A DNA stretch of 16,798 nt from assembly GCA_016926235.1 (NCBI GenBank), contig JAFGOZ010000672.1, forward strand, positions 1 through 16,798, in the 5' to 3' direction. Made by a program: the position numbers and the translations under genes. Positions 7,670 to 15,637 of this stretch are shown in pieces. The notes beneath the pieces are model-generated. The model made no database searches, was not told the origin of the DNA, and worked only from the letters and a program-made list of their open reading frames with translations. The stretch is from Bacteroidales bacterium (GTDB lineage: Bacteria; Bacteroidota; Bacteroidia; Bacteroidales; UBA10428). Positions within the stretch are counted from its first letter, which is position 1, and every line of letters begins with the position of its first letter.

Positions 7670-8959
7670 TTATAATTTCATAATAAAAGCCAGTTTATAA
7701 TATGGAGGAATATGATTAACATTTGATGTTCCTGGACTTTCTGATGATGTACCGGGAGAGGAAGAGCCTGAACTAAAAGAAGGAATATCAACTGAATGCT
7801 GATCATCTCCTATCCCAATCCATCCACCAGTATCACTAATTCTAAGTGTAGTAGTAGCAGGTGGGTTTACAGTGTGGGAGTGAGAATTAACATCGTGAGA
7901 GTGAGAATCAACAGTATGTGAATGACTGGAAGAACCACCAGTTGCACCAGGATTTTCACTAGTTCCAACGCTGAAAATAAACCTGTCCCTTAAATCCGGT
8001 GTTCCGTTCGCTCCGTCACACAATGCCCAACCAGATGGTATTGTTGCCAAAGTGCCTGACCACATGATTATGCCACCTGAAGGAAATCCTGAAGGTGATT
8101 GCCATGCAAGACTTGTCCCGTTAAAGACAATGGTTTGACCTGATGCAGCTCCTGTTGTGTTGATATTACTGAGTTCAACTGAACTATTAGCAATGGAAGG
8201 ATTTGGGTAACTGCCGGTTAAGTCTCCGCCAGCTTGGCCTATTGGAACATCGCGAATACTGTCGTTACCAGGTTTCCATTGAGTTCCATTCCATTTTAAT
8301 ACTTGTCCGCTGGAAGGCGAAGTTGATGAAATGGGATTTCCTTGAATTTTTGCCACTGTCGGATCAGGATAAGTTCCTGAAAGATCACCACCTGCTGTAC
8401 CTGAACTGCCGGATGTATTATCAACATAATTCTTGGTCGCAGCATCCTGAGATGTAGTTGGTTCGGCCAGGTTGGTTATTTTCTGGTTATTCGCACTATT
8501 CCCATTTGATAAGACCTGTTGCAAGGATTGACTATCAGTGTTATCTAAATATTTTGACAAGTCCACCATTGTGGCATCATCAGATAAAGACAGCGTATTA
8601 CCAGAAAGGCTTAAATCCTGAATTTCATTGGTTGCGCTGGTATCATTGTCAGCCAATCCTTCACCTGTATTTAACCTTATCCATTTGCTGCCGTCCCAAT
8701 AATAAAATCCTATTCCTACAGAGCTTGCACTATTATAAATCAATAAGCCGGTTGCCGGATTTGTAACCGGAGCTGCCGTATTTACATTGGTCAACGGAAT
8801 TCGTGGAATAAGCACTCCTTTATTATCGGATTTTATATCGAGCATTGCCGACCCATCCGGTTGGGAATTGTCATCATTTATCCCAATGTTTTGACCAAAT
8901 ATATTAGGAATTAAAACTATTATTCCTATTATAAAGAGATAAAGTTTTATTGTTTTCAT
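7670..8959 (-). CDS. Secreted fibre-like protein with phage tail-collar tip
   Basis: The 429-aa exported protein has a signal peptide (1-23, ending IFGQ) and then the same head as its downstream neighbour (24-98). It has one copy of the NEIQDLSLSGNTLSLSDDA stalk unit (111-145). Gly/Asp/Pro repeats typical of tail fibres follow (GGDLSGTYPDPTVAKIQGNP at 190-209 and GGDLTGSYPNPSIANSS at 244-260). The C-terminus is a tail-collar domain: GWALCDGANGTPDLRDRFI at 310-328. Downstream lies a histidine-rich segment with three H-S-H motifs (346-362) and an end of the form NHIPPYYKLAFIMK. In T4 short tail fibres comparable H-x-H motifs from three chains bind a zinc ion. Here the gene sits in a chromosomal operon with no other phage genes, so it is best read as a bacterial surface fibre or adhesin rather than a phage protein. 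Confidence 0.87.
   Translation of the reverse strand: MKTIKLYLFIIGIIVLIPNIFGQNIGINDDNSQPDGSAMLDIKSDNKGVLIPRIPLTNVNTAAPVTNPATGLLIYNSASSVGIGFYYWDGSKWIRLNTGEGLADNDTSATNEIQDLSLSGNTLSLSDDATMVDLSKYLDNTDSQSLQQVLSNGNSANNQKITNLAEPTTSQDAATKNYVDNTSGSSGTAGGDLSGTYPDPTVAKIQGNPISSTSPSSGQVLKWNGTQWKPGNDSIRDVPIGQAGGDLTGSYPNPSIANSSVELSNINTTGAASGQTIVFNGTSLAWQSPSGFPSGGIIMWSGTLATIPSGWALCDGANGTPDLRDRFIFSVGTSENPGATGGSSSHSHTVDSHSHDVNSHSHTVNPPATTTLRISDTGGWIGIGDDQHSVDIPSFSSGSSSPGTSSESPGTSNVNHIPPYYKLAFIMKL
8420..8662. repeat. Paralogous stalk segment, copy in the tail-collar gene
   Basis: This is the partner of the segment at 7096-7341. It encodes residues 100-181 of the collar protein at the same residue offset throughout. 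Divergence is mostly at third codon positions, as expected for an older duplication kept under protein-level selection. Confidence 0.85.
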
Positions 8960-9001
8960 AATTAAATATTTTCAAATTCGATTTTCATTTATACAAAGCA
9001 A

Positions 9002-10519
9002 TTAGTGTAAAAGGATTTTTTGCGTTAATGGGCTGCCATTAATAATTGTATTCACATAATAAATTCCGGGAGAATATTGTGTCAGATGAAATGAATTTAA
9101 GCCTTTGAATGCTTTGTCTTTGTATACCAGTTCACCCAGCGTATTATAAATTTTTATTGAAGCATAATCATTACCTGCAAAATCTATGTCAACATATACC
9201 GTTTTATTATTGGAATAAACTTTCCAGGTATTGTTCACCATATTTTGATGGACACTTGTGACTGAGTTATTAAATACCAGGGTAAATCTGTTTATATTAT
9301 CACTGGTGGAATAATCAAATGGCCATGATGGGGAATCTGGCAGCCAATCGTTGTTTTTAAAAATTTCACGTGGTTCATCGGAGAATTTACTATCTATTAT
9401 AGAAATATTCTCTATATTATCAAGTTTATAATCAATAAATTGAAATTGAAAATCACCATCAGTATCTGCTTTAAAGTTGAGTGACATTTCAATTGTCATC
9501 TCATTTGTGGGCAAACTATTAATGGCATATTCATGATCCTGATAACTGGAGTATACTTGAGGGACACTTGAAATTGGAGAGTGTAATTTTATCGCATCAA
9601 AATCGGAATCGTATCCGCTACTTGCACCCGAAACAAAATTGATCAGGGTTTCATCTGTATAGGTTCCATTACTCACTGAAATAAGTAAATAATCACCCAA
9701 ACTACCAGATATTGGAGGTATATCTTCCGCATTATGAACCCTCATGGAATTTGAAACTTCTAAAGAACCCGTAGCATTTGCCTTCACAAAAAAGCCACTG
9801 GCCGGCTGAATAAATGAGTTGCCGCCATTTATTGATAAACTGCTATTTGCCAGGTAATACGAATAATTGTGTCCATTCCAGAAATACAATGCCTTATCAA
9901 TATCATTATTAAATTGAGCAATTGCATTCCAGTTTATTCCGGAAGGATAGGGATTGCCTATAAGGTTAAAACCATTAGTTACAGATTGTAATGCTACTGT
10001 ATTATTCCCCGTATAGAGTGAACCTGAAAACTCCGCAATAACTTTAGAATTCCCAAATGCCATTGTGGGACTATAACCAACCATTTTCAATAAATTATCA
10101 GAAGGATTAAGTTCAACCCATGATGAATCATTCTCATTCCATTTTTCTAATGCAAACTCTGTAACATTACCGGCTATTAACCCGGATACTGGTATGCTGA
10201 ATAAACTATACTGGCCGTCAATATATTTTTTAAAATTAGTAACACCGTAACCGGTTGATAAGCCACCATCAATTAATGAAGCGCTGGTATCTAAAGTCAT
10301 AGTTCCATTGTTCATTATTTCACCTTCAACAGTCAGCCAGCCACCTAAATCTAAACTTCCTGTACTTGATATGGAAAGGTCGCCGTCTGCATTGCCATCA
10401 ACATATACTTTTGCACCAGGTTCTATTTTAATGTAAGCCCCGTTGTTAATCAACCCTTTCTGCGCACACAATGAATTTGCCAGAAATAGTATAAACAGAT
10501 TAGTTATTATTGACTTCAT
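9002..10519 (-). CDS. T9SS cargo protein with C-terminal sorting domain
   Basis: The 505-aa protein has a signal peptide (1-20, ending LCAQ). An N-terminal beta-repetitive stretch (about 22-85, e.g. GSLDLGGWLTVEGEIMNNG) has the look of a beta-helix with 'NNGTMT' turns. A central region (90-270) is rich in aromatic and Asn/Gly residues (FNLIGNPYPSGINWNA at about 184-199, a motif frequent in T9SS cargo). The last 72 residues (434-505) form a type A sorting domain: SIKIYNTLGELVY, then YSPGIYYV and the terminal QKILLH. This domain directs export through the type IX system and usually attachment to the cell surface. The catalytic or binding role of the body is unknown. It lies 18 bp after the lipoprotein gene and 42 bp before the collar gene. 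Confidence 0.87.
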   Translation of the reverse strand: MKSIITNLFILFLANSLCAQKGLINNGAYIKIEPGAKVYVDGNADGDLSISSTGSLDLGGWLTVEGEIMNNGTMTLDTSASLIDGGLSTGYGVTNFKKYIDGQYSLFSIPVSGLIAGNVTEFALEKWNENDSSWVELNPSDNLLKMVGYSPTMAFGNSKVIAEFSGSLYTGNNTVALQSVTNGFNLIGNPYPSGINWNAIAQFNNDIDKALYFWNGHNYSYYLANSSLSINGGNSFIQPASGFFVKANATGSLEVSNSMRVHNAEDIPPISGSLGDYLLISVSNGTYTDETLINFVSGASSGYDSDFDAIKLHSPISSVPQVYSSYQDHEYAINSLPTNEMTIEMSLNFKADTDGDFQFQFIDYKLDNIENISIIDSKFSDEPREIFKNNDWLPDSPSWPFDYSTSDNINRFTLVFNNSVTSVHQNMVNNTWKVYSNNKTVYVDIDFAGNDYASIKIYNTLGELVYKDKAFKGLNSFHLTQYSPGIYYVNTIINGSPLTQKILLH

Positions 10520-10537
10520 ATTTAGCTGGTTTTAATA

Positions 10538-11269
10538 TTATTCCTTAGTTTTAAATGATTTTTCATTGCCGTAGGTAATACCGACCTGATTTTTAGCATA
10601 TGCCCTTATGTAATAAGTGGTATTACTGGTAAGCCCCAGGGCATATTCAGTATAAGTCCCGACACTTCCTTCATAGATTGTTGTATGAAGATTATTTGTA
10701 ATGTCAGGATTAGTTGATGTTCCATAACATATTCCTCTTTGAGTTATAGCAGAGCCTCCATCATTTGTAATATTATATGAACATTTGGCATAAGTGCGAT
10801 TTATATCAGAAATATCAACTGTTTGAATAGCAGGGGATGACGGTGGAAGTGTATTGAAAGTTATTTCATTGCCATAAACTACAAAGTCATCAATTTTAAA
10901 ATAAGCCCTGATATAATATGTGGAATTGATGGTAAGGCTATCCAATGCAGAACTAAATTCCAGAGCTTCATTTGCACTTCCCAATGAAATGTGATTATCT
11001 GACAAATCTGCACCTGGTAATGTGTCCCAGCAATGTCCGTAATCCTGTACACTCCTGCCATAAGTATCTCCCAGTGTTCCTCCAACTTGTGCAGTAGATT
11101 GAGTTATATTAGTTGTCGCAGAAGTAGTAATGGTTATTTTGTTCCCGTTTATGTTTTTAGGTGCAACATCCTCATATTCGCAAGAAACAAAGTAAAAGGA
11201 CAAGGTCAATAGAAAGACAACCATTTTGCCTGCCTTTATTATTTTTATGTATTTAGTATCTGGTTTCAT
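10538..11269 (-). CDS. Lipoprotein with two fibronectin type III-like domains
   Basis: The 243-aa protein has an N-terminal basic region and hydrophobic segment ending in FYFVSC, with Cys30 as the probable lipidation site (signal peptidase II). Two tandem beta-sandwich repeats of about 95 residues follow (about 43-140 and 147-241). Each contains the YYIRAY strand (118-123 and 219-224) and a YGNE turn (132-135 and 233-236). The wording 'G(Y/I)CxGTS…NPDI' and 'TxYYxRAYA' is typical of the fibronectin-like repeats common in Bacteroidota lipoproteins. It is probably anchored in the outer membrane, on the periplasmic or outer face. Met16 is an alternative start that would still give a lipoprotein signal. 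The gene is 21 bp after the outer-membrane protein gene; no enzymatic activity is suggested. Confidence 0.8.
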   Translation of the reverse strand: MKPDTKYIKIIKAGKMVVFLLTLSFYFVSCEYEDVAPKNINGNKITITTSATTNITQSTAQVGGTLGDTYGRSVQDYGHCWDTLPGADLSDNHISLGSANEALEFSSALDSLTINSTYYIRAYFKIDDFVVYGNEITFNTLPPSSPAIQTVDISDINRTYAKCSYNITNDGGSAITQRGICYGTSTNPDITNNLHTTIYEGSVGTYTEYALGLTSNTTYYIRAYAKNQVGITYGNEKSFKTKE

Positions 11270-11290
11270 ATCAAATTTATCCTTATTACA

Positions 11291-12139
11291 TTAAAAAACT
11301 ATGCCAACCGAAAGCGTACCATCAATCCACTTATTTCCGCACACAGAAATACCCCCCGATATAAATACCGGTTTCAATTGCAGCCATAAACCGCTCTCTA
11401 TTACAGGGAATGAGTAGGATTCTTTTGTATTCTTCACCCATTCTTTTCCCTGGTATTCATCATTATTATAACTATACCTGGCTATTTCCCACAATACGTC
11501 ATTTACCGTGTATCCCCCGCCGGCATATAGACGGAGTTTGCGGGACAACTGGAATGACAAGCCACCTGTAATTGCAAATCTTTGGATGCGATAATCGGCT
11601 GTGTATTCATAATAACCAGGTTCATTATAGTCTCTGATAATTGCCCCGTCTGTTTCATAATAATTTGTGCCAATGTTGTTTAAATAATTCTTATCTGCAC
11701 GGGCTGATATATAAAATCCTGTTTTTCCCGTAATTCCCATTGTAGCTCCCAACGGGGCAAGGGTTGAACCTGTGTAACCGATATAAAACCTTCTTTTTGG
11801 TTTTTCTTCATTTACAACTGCCCTTACTTCAAAGGAGACCTGTCCACCGAAATCCGGCATTTCATCGAATACATCCCAAACAATCTTTTTTCCTTTGCCC
11901 GGTGATATATTTAGGCCAACATCGCCCTCCACCTTTTTAAGCGGCCCATTATATATCTTCCCGCCATCCGTGCTTACATAAACAGAGATATTAATTACCT
12001 GGTAATATTTTGCCCCGCTTAGATCGTATTTGATTATAATATCCTGTCCTTCCTGTGAAAAACTCACTTCCGATACCCTTTGGGCAATGGCGGTATTAAC
12101 TGCCAGAAAGGATAATATGATGAATACATATTTAATCAT
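11291..12139 (-). CDS. Outer-membrane beta-barrel protein with N-terminal Ig-like domain
   Basis: The 282-aa protein has a signal peptide (1-20, ending AIAQ) and a soluble beta-sandwich-like region at 21-110 (VSFSQEGQDIIIKYDLSG, ISVYVSTDGGKIYNG). From about 117 to the end there are alternating amphipathic strands rich in Gly and Tyr (RFYIGYTGSTLAPLGATMGI, LRLYAGGGYTVND). The chain ends in Phe (GTLSVGIVF), the usual C-terminal signal for outer-membrane barrel assembly. About eight strands fit the length. The start ATG is 6 bp after the stop of the caspase-like gene, so the two are probably translated from one mRNA and may work together. Similar proteins with this N-terminal domain occur beside caspase-like genes in Bacteroidota as far as I recall, but the partner role is inferred. 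Confidence 0.75.
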   Translation of the reverse strand: MIKYVFIILSFLAVNTAIAQRVSEVSFSQEGQDIIIKYDLSGAKYYQVINISVYVSTDGGKIYNGPLKKVEGDVGLNISPGKGKKIVWDVFDEMPDFGGQVSFEVRAVVNEEKPKRRFYIGYTGSTLAPLGATMGITGKTGFYISARADKNYLNNIGTNYYETDGAIIRDYNEPGYYEYTADYRIQRFAITGGLSFQLSRKLRLYAGGGYTVNDVLWEIARYSYNNDEYQGKEWVKNTKESYSFPVIESGLWLQLKPVFISGGISVCGNKWIDGTLSVGIVF

Positions 12140-12145
12140 AAACTT

Positions 12146-13924
12146 TTATTTATATTCAACCAATACGGTATTTTCGTTACCATGAAATTCAGGTGTTTGT
12201 ACGCCGCTTATTTTTCTTGAAATGTTTGTTACCTGATCCCTGACATATCCTGATAATTCACCCGAAGTAATTTTTCCGTCTTTGTCCACATCAGCATTTC
12301 CCTGCAAACCGGCACACAAATAGTAGGTAAAAAGCCCTGTCTGGCTTATATCAAACGCAAGGGAAGTTTCCCCGGGGCCTGACGAAGTAAATACCGAAAA
12401 ATTCGGATTATCTTCCCAGGGTTTGTACAAATCGGGTTTTATCCTAATACCTTTCATGGCCACAAGGTTTTCCTGTTTTATCCTTTCACTCGGTCTTGAT
12501 GCACCGGAAAAACAAGCATCCAAAAATACCATTACACTTCTTGCCCCCAGCGTATCCAGGTTTTCATATAATTTGCTCAGGTTGTAGCCCTGTAATTCCA
12601 GCCGTTCCTTCTTCCCATCGGAAGGAAACAGGAACAACTGGTTTCCCTCTTTTGAAGGGATTCCATGTCCGGAATAATAAACAAATACATCCGTCTTCCC
12701 CTTAATAATTGCCCTTTGCAGCTCTCCATATTCCGGGTTAAAAACATCGTCAAAAATCAACCCTCTGGCCAATTTACTGTTATATACCACAACCTTCTTA
12801 ATGCCCAGACAATTCTGAAAGTATTCTTTCATTAAACGGGCATCGTTCTCTGCGTAAGGGGCTGGGGGCAGCTCGTCATAGTTTTCTATACCAAAAACAA
12901 TGGCAACTGCATCATTCCTCACCGACTTGGAAGGAGGTATTTCCCGTATATTAATAATACTGTCCATTTTGGTCACAAACTTATTGGATGAATATTCAAA
13001 ACGTGCTGCCTGCTTTTGCAGCTTTTCCCAATCGGATTTAACTTCGAGGATGTTGGCTGCCGGGGGAGATTGGTTCATCGCTATGGGAACCGAATAATTG
13101 TTTAACCCGCCAATGTTCCTGTCCACGTTTAAAGTAAGCGATAAGGGAAGACTTTTTTCAGGACTGATTCTCTTATTGGGACTTACAGTAAGCCAAAAGT
13201 ATTTTACTTCTCCAACGGCAATATTCTGAAGTGTTCCCTGTGTATCATCCATATAGATATTTTCATCTTTGCACTCTACTTTATACCTGACGGTGGTGGC
13301 AACATTATTTCCGGTATTTTGTACCATCATTTTTAATTTCACCCATTCACCAGGTTGTATCTGTCCGTCCTGTATCACGTTTGAAGTACCCTCGCCGTAA
13401 TCAACCACATCATAACCGGCAAATACCAGTTTTGGCTTTTGATATTCCAAGGTGTTCAATACCAAATAAGCAGGATCCATATCATAACCAAAGTGTTCAA
13501 GCACACTGATTTTAAACTTATGTTCGGCAGTCCTGATATTGAAACCTGCGTTTATGTCAAAATCCAGTTCAATGGATTTACCGGGGAAAAGATAAGGGAC
13601 TGTCCTGTTGCTGTTGGCAATAGTGAGTGCAGAATCTTTGGTAAGCTGTTCAATGACATTGATTTCAAGTCCCTGCGCAACACCATTCCCCTTATTTGTA
13701 AGTATCAATATTAATTTTGCATTTTCTTCGGATTCTACAATGCCATTACCATTATCGTCCGAGAACCGGAGTTCCGCAAATAGGTTAGGAGGAAGCCCCC
13801 TTTCGTAAGCAGCCTGCATGGTAAATGACGTGACCGGGGATTTACCTGAAACTACCTTCTGACATTTAAGGTTTAACGAAAAAAGTGCCAGGCATAAACA
13901 TGTTAATAATAAACTTTTTTTCAT
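12146..13924 (-). CDS. Secreted caspase-fold (peptidase C14) protein
   Basis: Start chosen at ATG 13924, giving 592 aa with signal peptide MKKSLLLTCLCLALFSLNLK. A GGAG sequence lies a few bases upstream, whereas the longer GTG start at 13957 would put 11 non-signal residues in front. Two CARDB-like beta-sandwich domains come first (about 30-160 and 168-290). The first opens with an Asp/Asn loop (SDDNGNGIVESEE, 55-67). A caspase-like domain follows at about 338-540, with the catalytic His in YYSGHG (His420) and Cys in LDACFSG (Cys471). An EF-hand-like loop lies at about 545-556 (DVDKDGKITSGE). Such peptidases cleave after Arg or Lys (metacaspase-type) or Asp (caspase-type); the specificity here is unknown. 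The gene overlaps nothing and is followed after 6 bp by the barrel gene. Export implies a periplasmic or surface role, not intracellular cell death. Confidence 0.9.
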   Translation of the reverse strand: MKKSLLLTCLCLALFSLNLKCQKVVSGKSPVTSFTMQAAYERGLPPNLFAELRFSDDNGNGIVESEENAKLILILTNKGNGVAQGLEINVIEQLTKDSALTIANSNRTVPYLFPGKSIELDFDINAGFNIRTAEHKFKISVLEHFGYDMDPAYLVLNTLEYQKPKLVFAGYDVVDYGEGTSNVIQDGQIQPGEWVKLKMMVQNTGNNVATTVRYKVECKDENIYMDDTQGTLQNIAVGEVKYFWLTVSPNKRISPEKSLPLSLTLNVDRNIGGLNNYSVPIAMNQSPPAANILEVKSDWEKLQKQAARFEYSSNKFVTKMDSIINIREIPPSKSVRNDAVAIVFGIENYDELPPAPYAENDARLMKEYFQNCLGIKKVVVYNSKLARGLIFDDVFNPEYGELQRAIIKGKTDVFVYYSGHGIPSKEGNQLFLFPSDGKKERLELQGYNLSKLYENLDTLGARSVMVFLDACFSGASRPSERIKQENLVAMKGIRIKPDLYKPWEDNPNFSVFTSSGPGETSLAFDISQTGLFTYYLCAGLQGNADVDKDGKITSGELSGYVRDQVTNISRKISGVQTPEFHGNENTVLVEYK

Positions 13925-13981
13925 AGCTCCGGGTATTTTATGCAAAATAACAAACACTTATAAATTAGCACGTTTCATCAT

Positions 13982-14035
13982 ACAGTAATTTTACTTACTG
14001 TCACATTCGATGGATAAACATAAGTTTATGATCCA
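13982..14035. other. Two short inverted repeats between DUF4384 and caspase genes
   Basis: ACAGTAA (13982-13988) pairs with TTACTGT (13995-14001). A hairpin at 14011-14035 pairs TGGATAAAC with GTTTATGATCCA, with a 3-base bulge and an ATAA loop. They lie 21 bases and more beyond the DUF4384 stop and upstream of the caspase start, the largest gap in the cluster (131 bases). No U-tract follows on the minus strand, so a standard terminator is not supported. A regulatory site or RNA processing hairpin is possible. Confidence 0.35.
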
Positions 14036-14055
14036 TAAATATTCATCCACACAAG

Positions 14056-14976
14056 TCAAAGACGCCCAGGGTTTTTCACCGATATTCCAATCACCTGCAC
14101 CTGGATATTTTTATTCCGTACCCTGTTTTCCTGCAACCAGCGGTGAAAGCTGTCTTTTTCCATTGACCTGAACGATTTGTAGCCATCCCCAAGTTCCTCA
14201 GAGGCATCTAAAAAATAAGCGGAAAACGGCTCAGGGGAAAACAGGACATAAAACTGGTTGTATTCAAGTGGTTGCTTTGTGTAAAATTCTACTTCATTCA
14301 CCAGATTTTTGTCAGAAACATAGTCCGCATAATGTTTAGAGAAAAAAATATATTCCTTGTTGGCTTCAATTTTCAGTTCTGTTTCATTCATGGTGTTGTA
14401 AGGGACACACCGCTGCACATTTTTCATATCATCAAAAAATACAACCAGGTATCCTGAACGTGCGCTTTTAAAATACAGGTATCCGCTTTCCCCGTTGACA
14501 AAGTCAATCGTTTCATTCTTTTTGACATCGGTTCCGTCAAAGGTTTTGGCAATGAATTGTACTTCGGCAGTTTCGATTTTTGATGCGTGGCCTTTCACCG
14601 AACAAGACATCCAATAATTTCCACTCTCATCTTTAATTTCTTTACACTCCTTACTCAAGGTCTTTATCCACTCGCCATTCGGAAATGTATTGGTATAATT
14701 GTTTCTGATATCGCTGTGCATCGCCACACTTTGTCCTTTCATCTGTGTCTCTGTCAGTCTTTCATAATTGGACAGGACGCTTGAACCGAACGACTTTTCA
14801 ATTGCGTTATTTACAGCCAGCCGGTATGCCTCCAGTTCGTAAACCGGTTTGGTTTTAAACGGGTCATCCTCAAGTACTATTCCTTCCCCTTCCACGATTT
14901 TATCCTGTGCGTTTAATAAGGTACCCGAAATGCTGCATAAACAGAATGAGATAATATAAATGAATGGCTTTGTCAT
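14056..14976 (-). CDS. Exported DUF4384-domain protein with LPP20/FlgT-like N-terminus
   Basis: The 306-aa protein has a signal peptide (1-24, ending LLNAQ). An N-terminal domain (about 27-140) begins VEGEGIV and has the alternating Ala-rich helix 'EAYRLAVNNAIEKSFG' (49-64). This resembles LPP20/FlgT-like folds in which a conserved 'A…A…AIE…G' helix is followed by a beta-sheet. A DUF4384 domain (about 145-250) contains SGYLYFKSARSGYLVVFFDD (164-183), the family pattern 'G.Y.F…SGYL.VFY.D'. In many bacteria DUF4384 is fused to, or encoded next to, caspase-fold proteases. The caspase-like gene lies 131 bp downstream here, which supports the assignment. It is probably periplasmic or attached to the outer membrane. 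The start ATG is 7 bp after the stop of the preceding gene, suggesting translational coupling. Confidence 0.8.
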   Translation of the reverse strand: MTKPFIYIISFCLCSISGTLLNAQDKIVEGEGIVLEDDPFKTKPVYELEAYRLAVNNAIEKSFGSSVLSNYERLTETQMKGQSVAMHSDIRNNYTNTFPNGEWIKTLSKECKEIKDESGNYWMSCSVKGHASKIETAEVQFIAKTFDGTDVKKNETIDFVNGESGYLYFKSARSGYLVVFFDDMKNVQRCVPYNTMNETELKIEANKEYIFFSKHYADYVSDKNLVNEVEFYTKQPLEYNQFYVLFSPEPFSAYFLDASEELGDGYKSFRSMEKDSFHRWLQENRVRNKNIQVQVIGISVKNPGRL

Positions 14977-14983
14977 TTAGCGG

Positions 14984-15637
14984 TTAGTTGAGTTCAAATA
15001 TCTTATCCAGGTCTATATGTAAATCTTCTGTTTCCTGCTTTAACTGTTCCCTTATATATTCCTTTGTTTTTTGCATAGCAAGTTTGTTGCTGAAACATGC
15101 AGAATAGGTTACTTCTACTATATTCTCACCAGTACGGGTATCTTTTACAGGGCGATAAAAAGTATAAATATCTTCCATTGAAATTCGTTGCGCAATCAAC
15201 TGTTTGCCCGCAGCAATAATTTTATTGATACCGTCAGCACTGGTTTCTGAAAGCGCATCATTGGCCACGCTCCGTTTAATAAGTTCTGCAACCCGTGTTT
15301 CAATATTAGCAGCTATTGCAGCTCTGGCTGAAGTTCTGCTTGCCGTTGAAGCCGATTCAAAAGTAGGGCCAATATCTTTCGTGGTAATTACATAAAACTT
15401 GTTTTGCCCGTCTTCATCTGTCTCGAATTCTTTGTTAACCCCTCGTGAAACATACAGTTTTATAGTCCCTGAACCCATAGGCTTATAGCCTTGTTTTTCG
15501 TAATCTTTGGTACGCTGGTTAACGGCTTTCTTGTATTCCCTTGATTTGGTTTTATATACCTCTTGGGCATTCAAACCTGTCATAAAAAAAGTAAGTGCAA
15601 GGATGCTTACAATTTGTAGGGTAAAATTTCTTTTCAT
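14984..15637 (-). CDS. Exported LPP20-like protein, first gene of the cluster
   Basis: The 217-aa protein has a signal peptide (1-25, ending GLNAQ) with no lipobox cysteine. The mature chain begins with a Lys/Tyr-rich segment (KTKSREYKKAVNQRTKDYEK) and the phrase YKPMGSGTI. An Ala/Ser/Arg-rich helix follows (SASTASRTSARAAIAANIET, 95-114) and then a strand-rich part with NIVEVTYSACFSNKL. This order (helix of 'A…AR..A…I', then 'V.V.YS') resembles LPP20-family proteins, small outer-membrane or periplasmic accessories. It is probably the promoter-proximal gene of the eleven-gene cluster, since 198 bp of A+T-rich non-coding DNA precede it. No clear Bacteroidota -33/-7 promoter could be identified there. 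The C-terminal LKQETEDLHIDLDKIFELN is helical and acidic. Confidence 0.72.
   Translation of the reverse strand: MKRNFTLQIVSILALTFFMTGLNAQEVYKTKSREYKKAVNQRTKDYEKQGYKPMGSGTIKLYVSRGVNKEFETDEDGQNKFYVITTKDIGPTFESASTASRTSARAAIAANIETRVAELIKRSVANDALSETSADGINKIIAAGKQLIAQRISMEDIYTFYRPVKDTRTGENIVEVTYSACFSNKLAMQKTKEYIREQLKQETEDLHIDLDKIFELN

Noticed and set aside
5998..8959. Prophage tail genes
   Set aside because: Both proteins have signal peptides and a Bacteroidota surface-protein head, and no capsid, baseplate or lysis genes are nearby; an adjacent tail module outside the window cannot be excluded.
13925..13957. GTG start of the caspase-like gene at 13957
   Set aside because: It would put 11 extra residues before a typical signal peptide; ATG 13924 has a GGAG sequence just upstream.
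14011..14035. Intrinsic terminator after the DUF4384 gene
   Set aside because: The stem is A+T-rich with a bulge and no U-tract follows on the minus strand.
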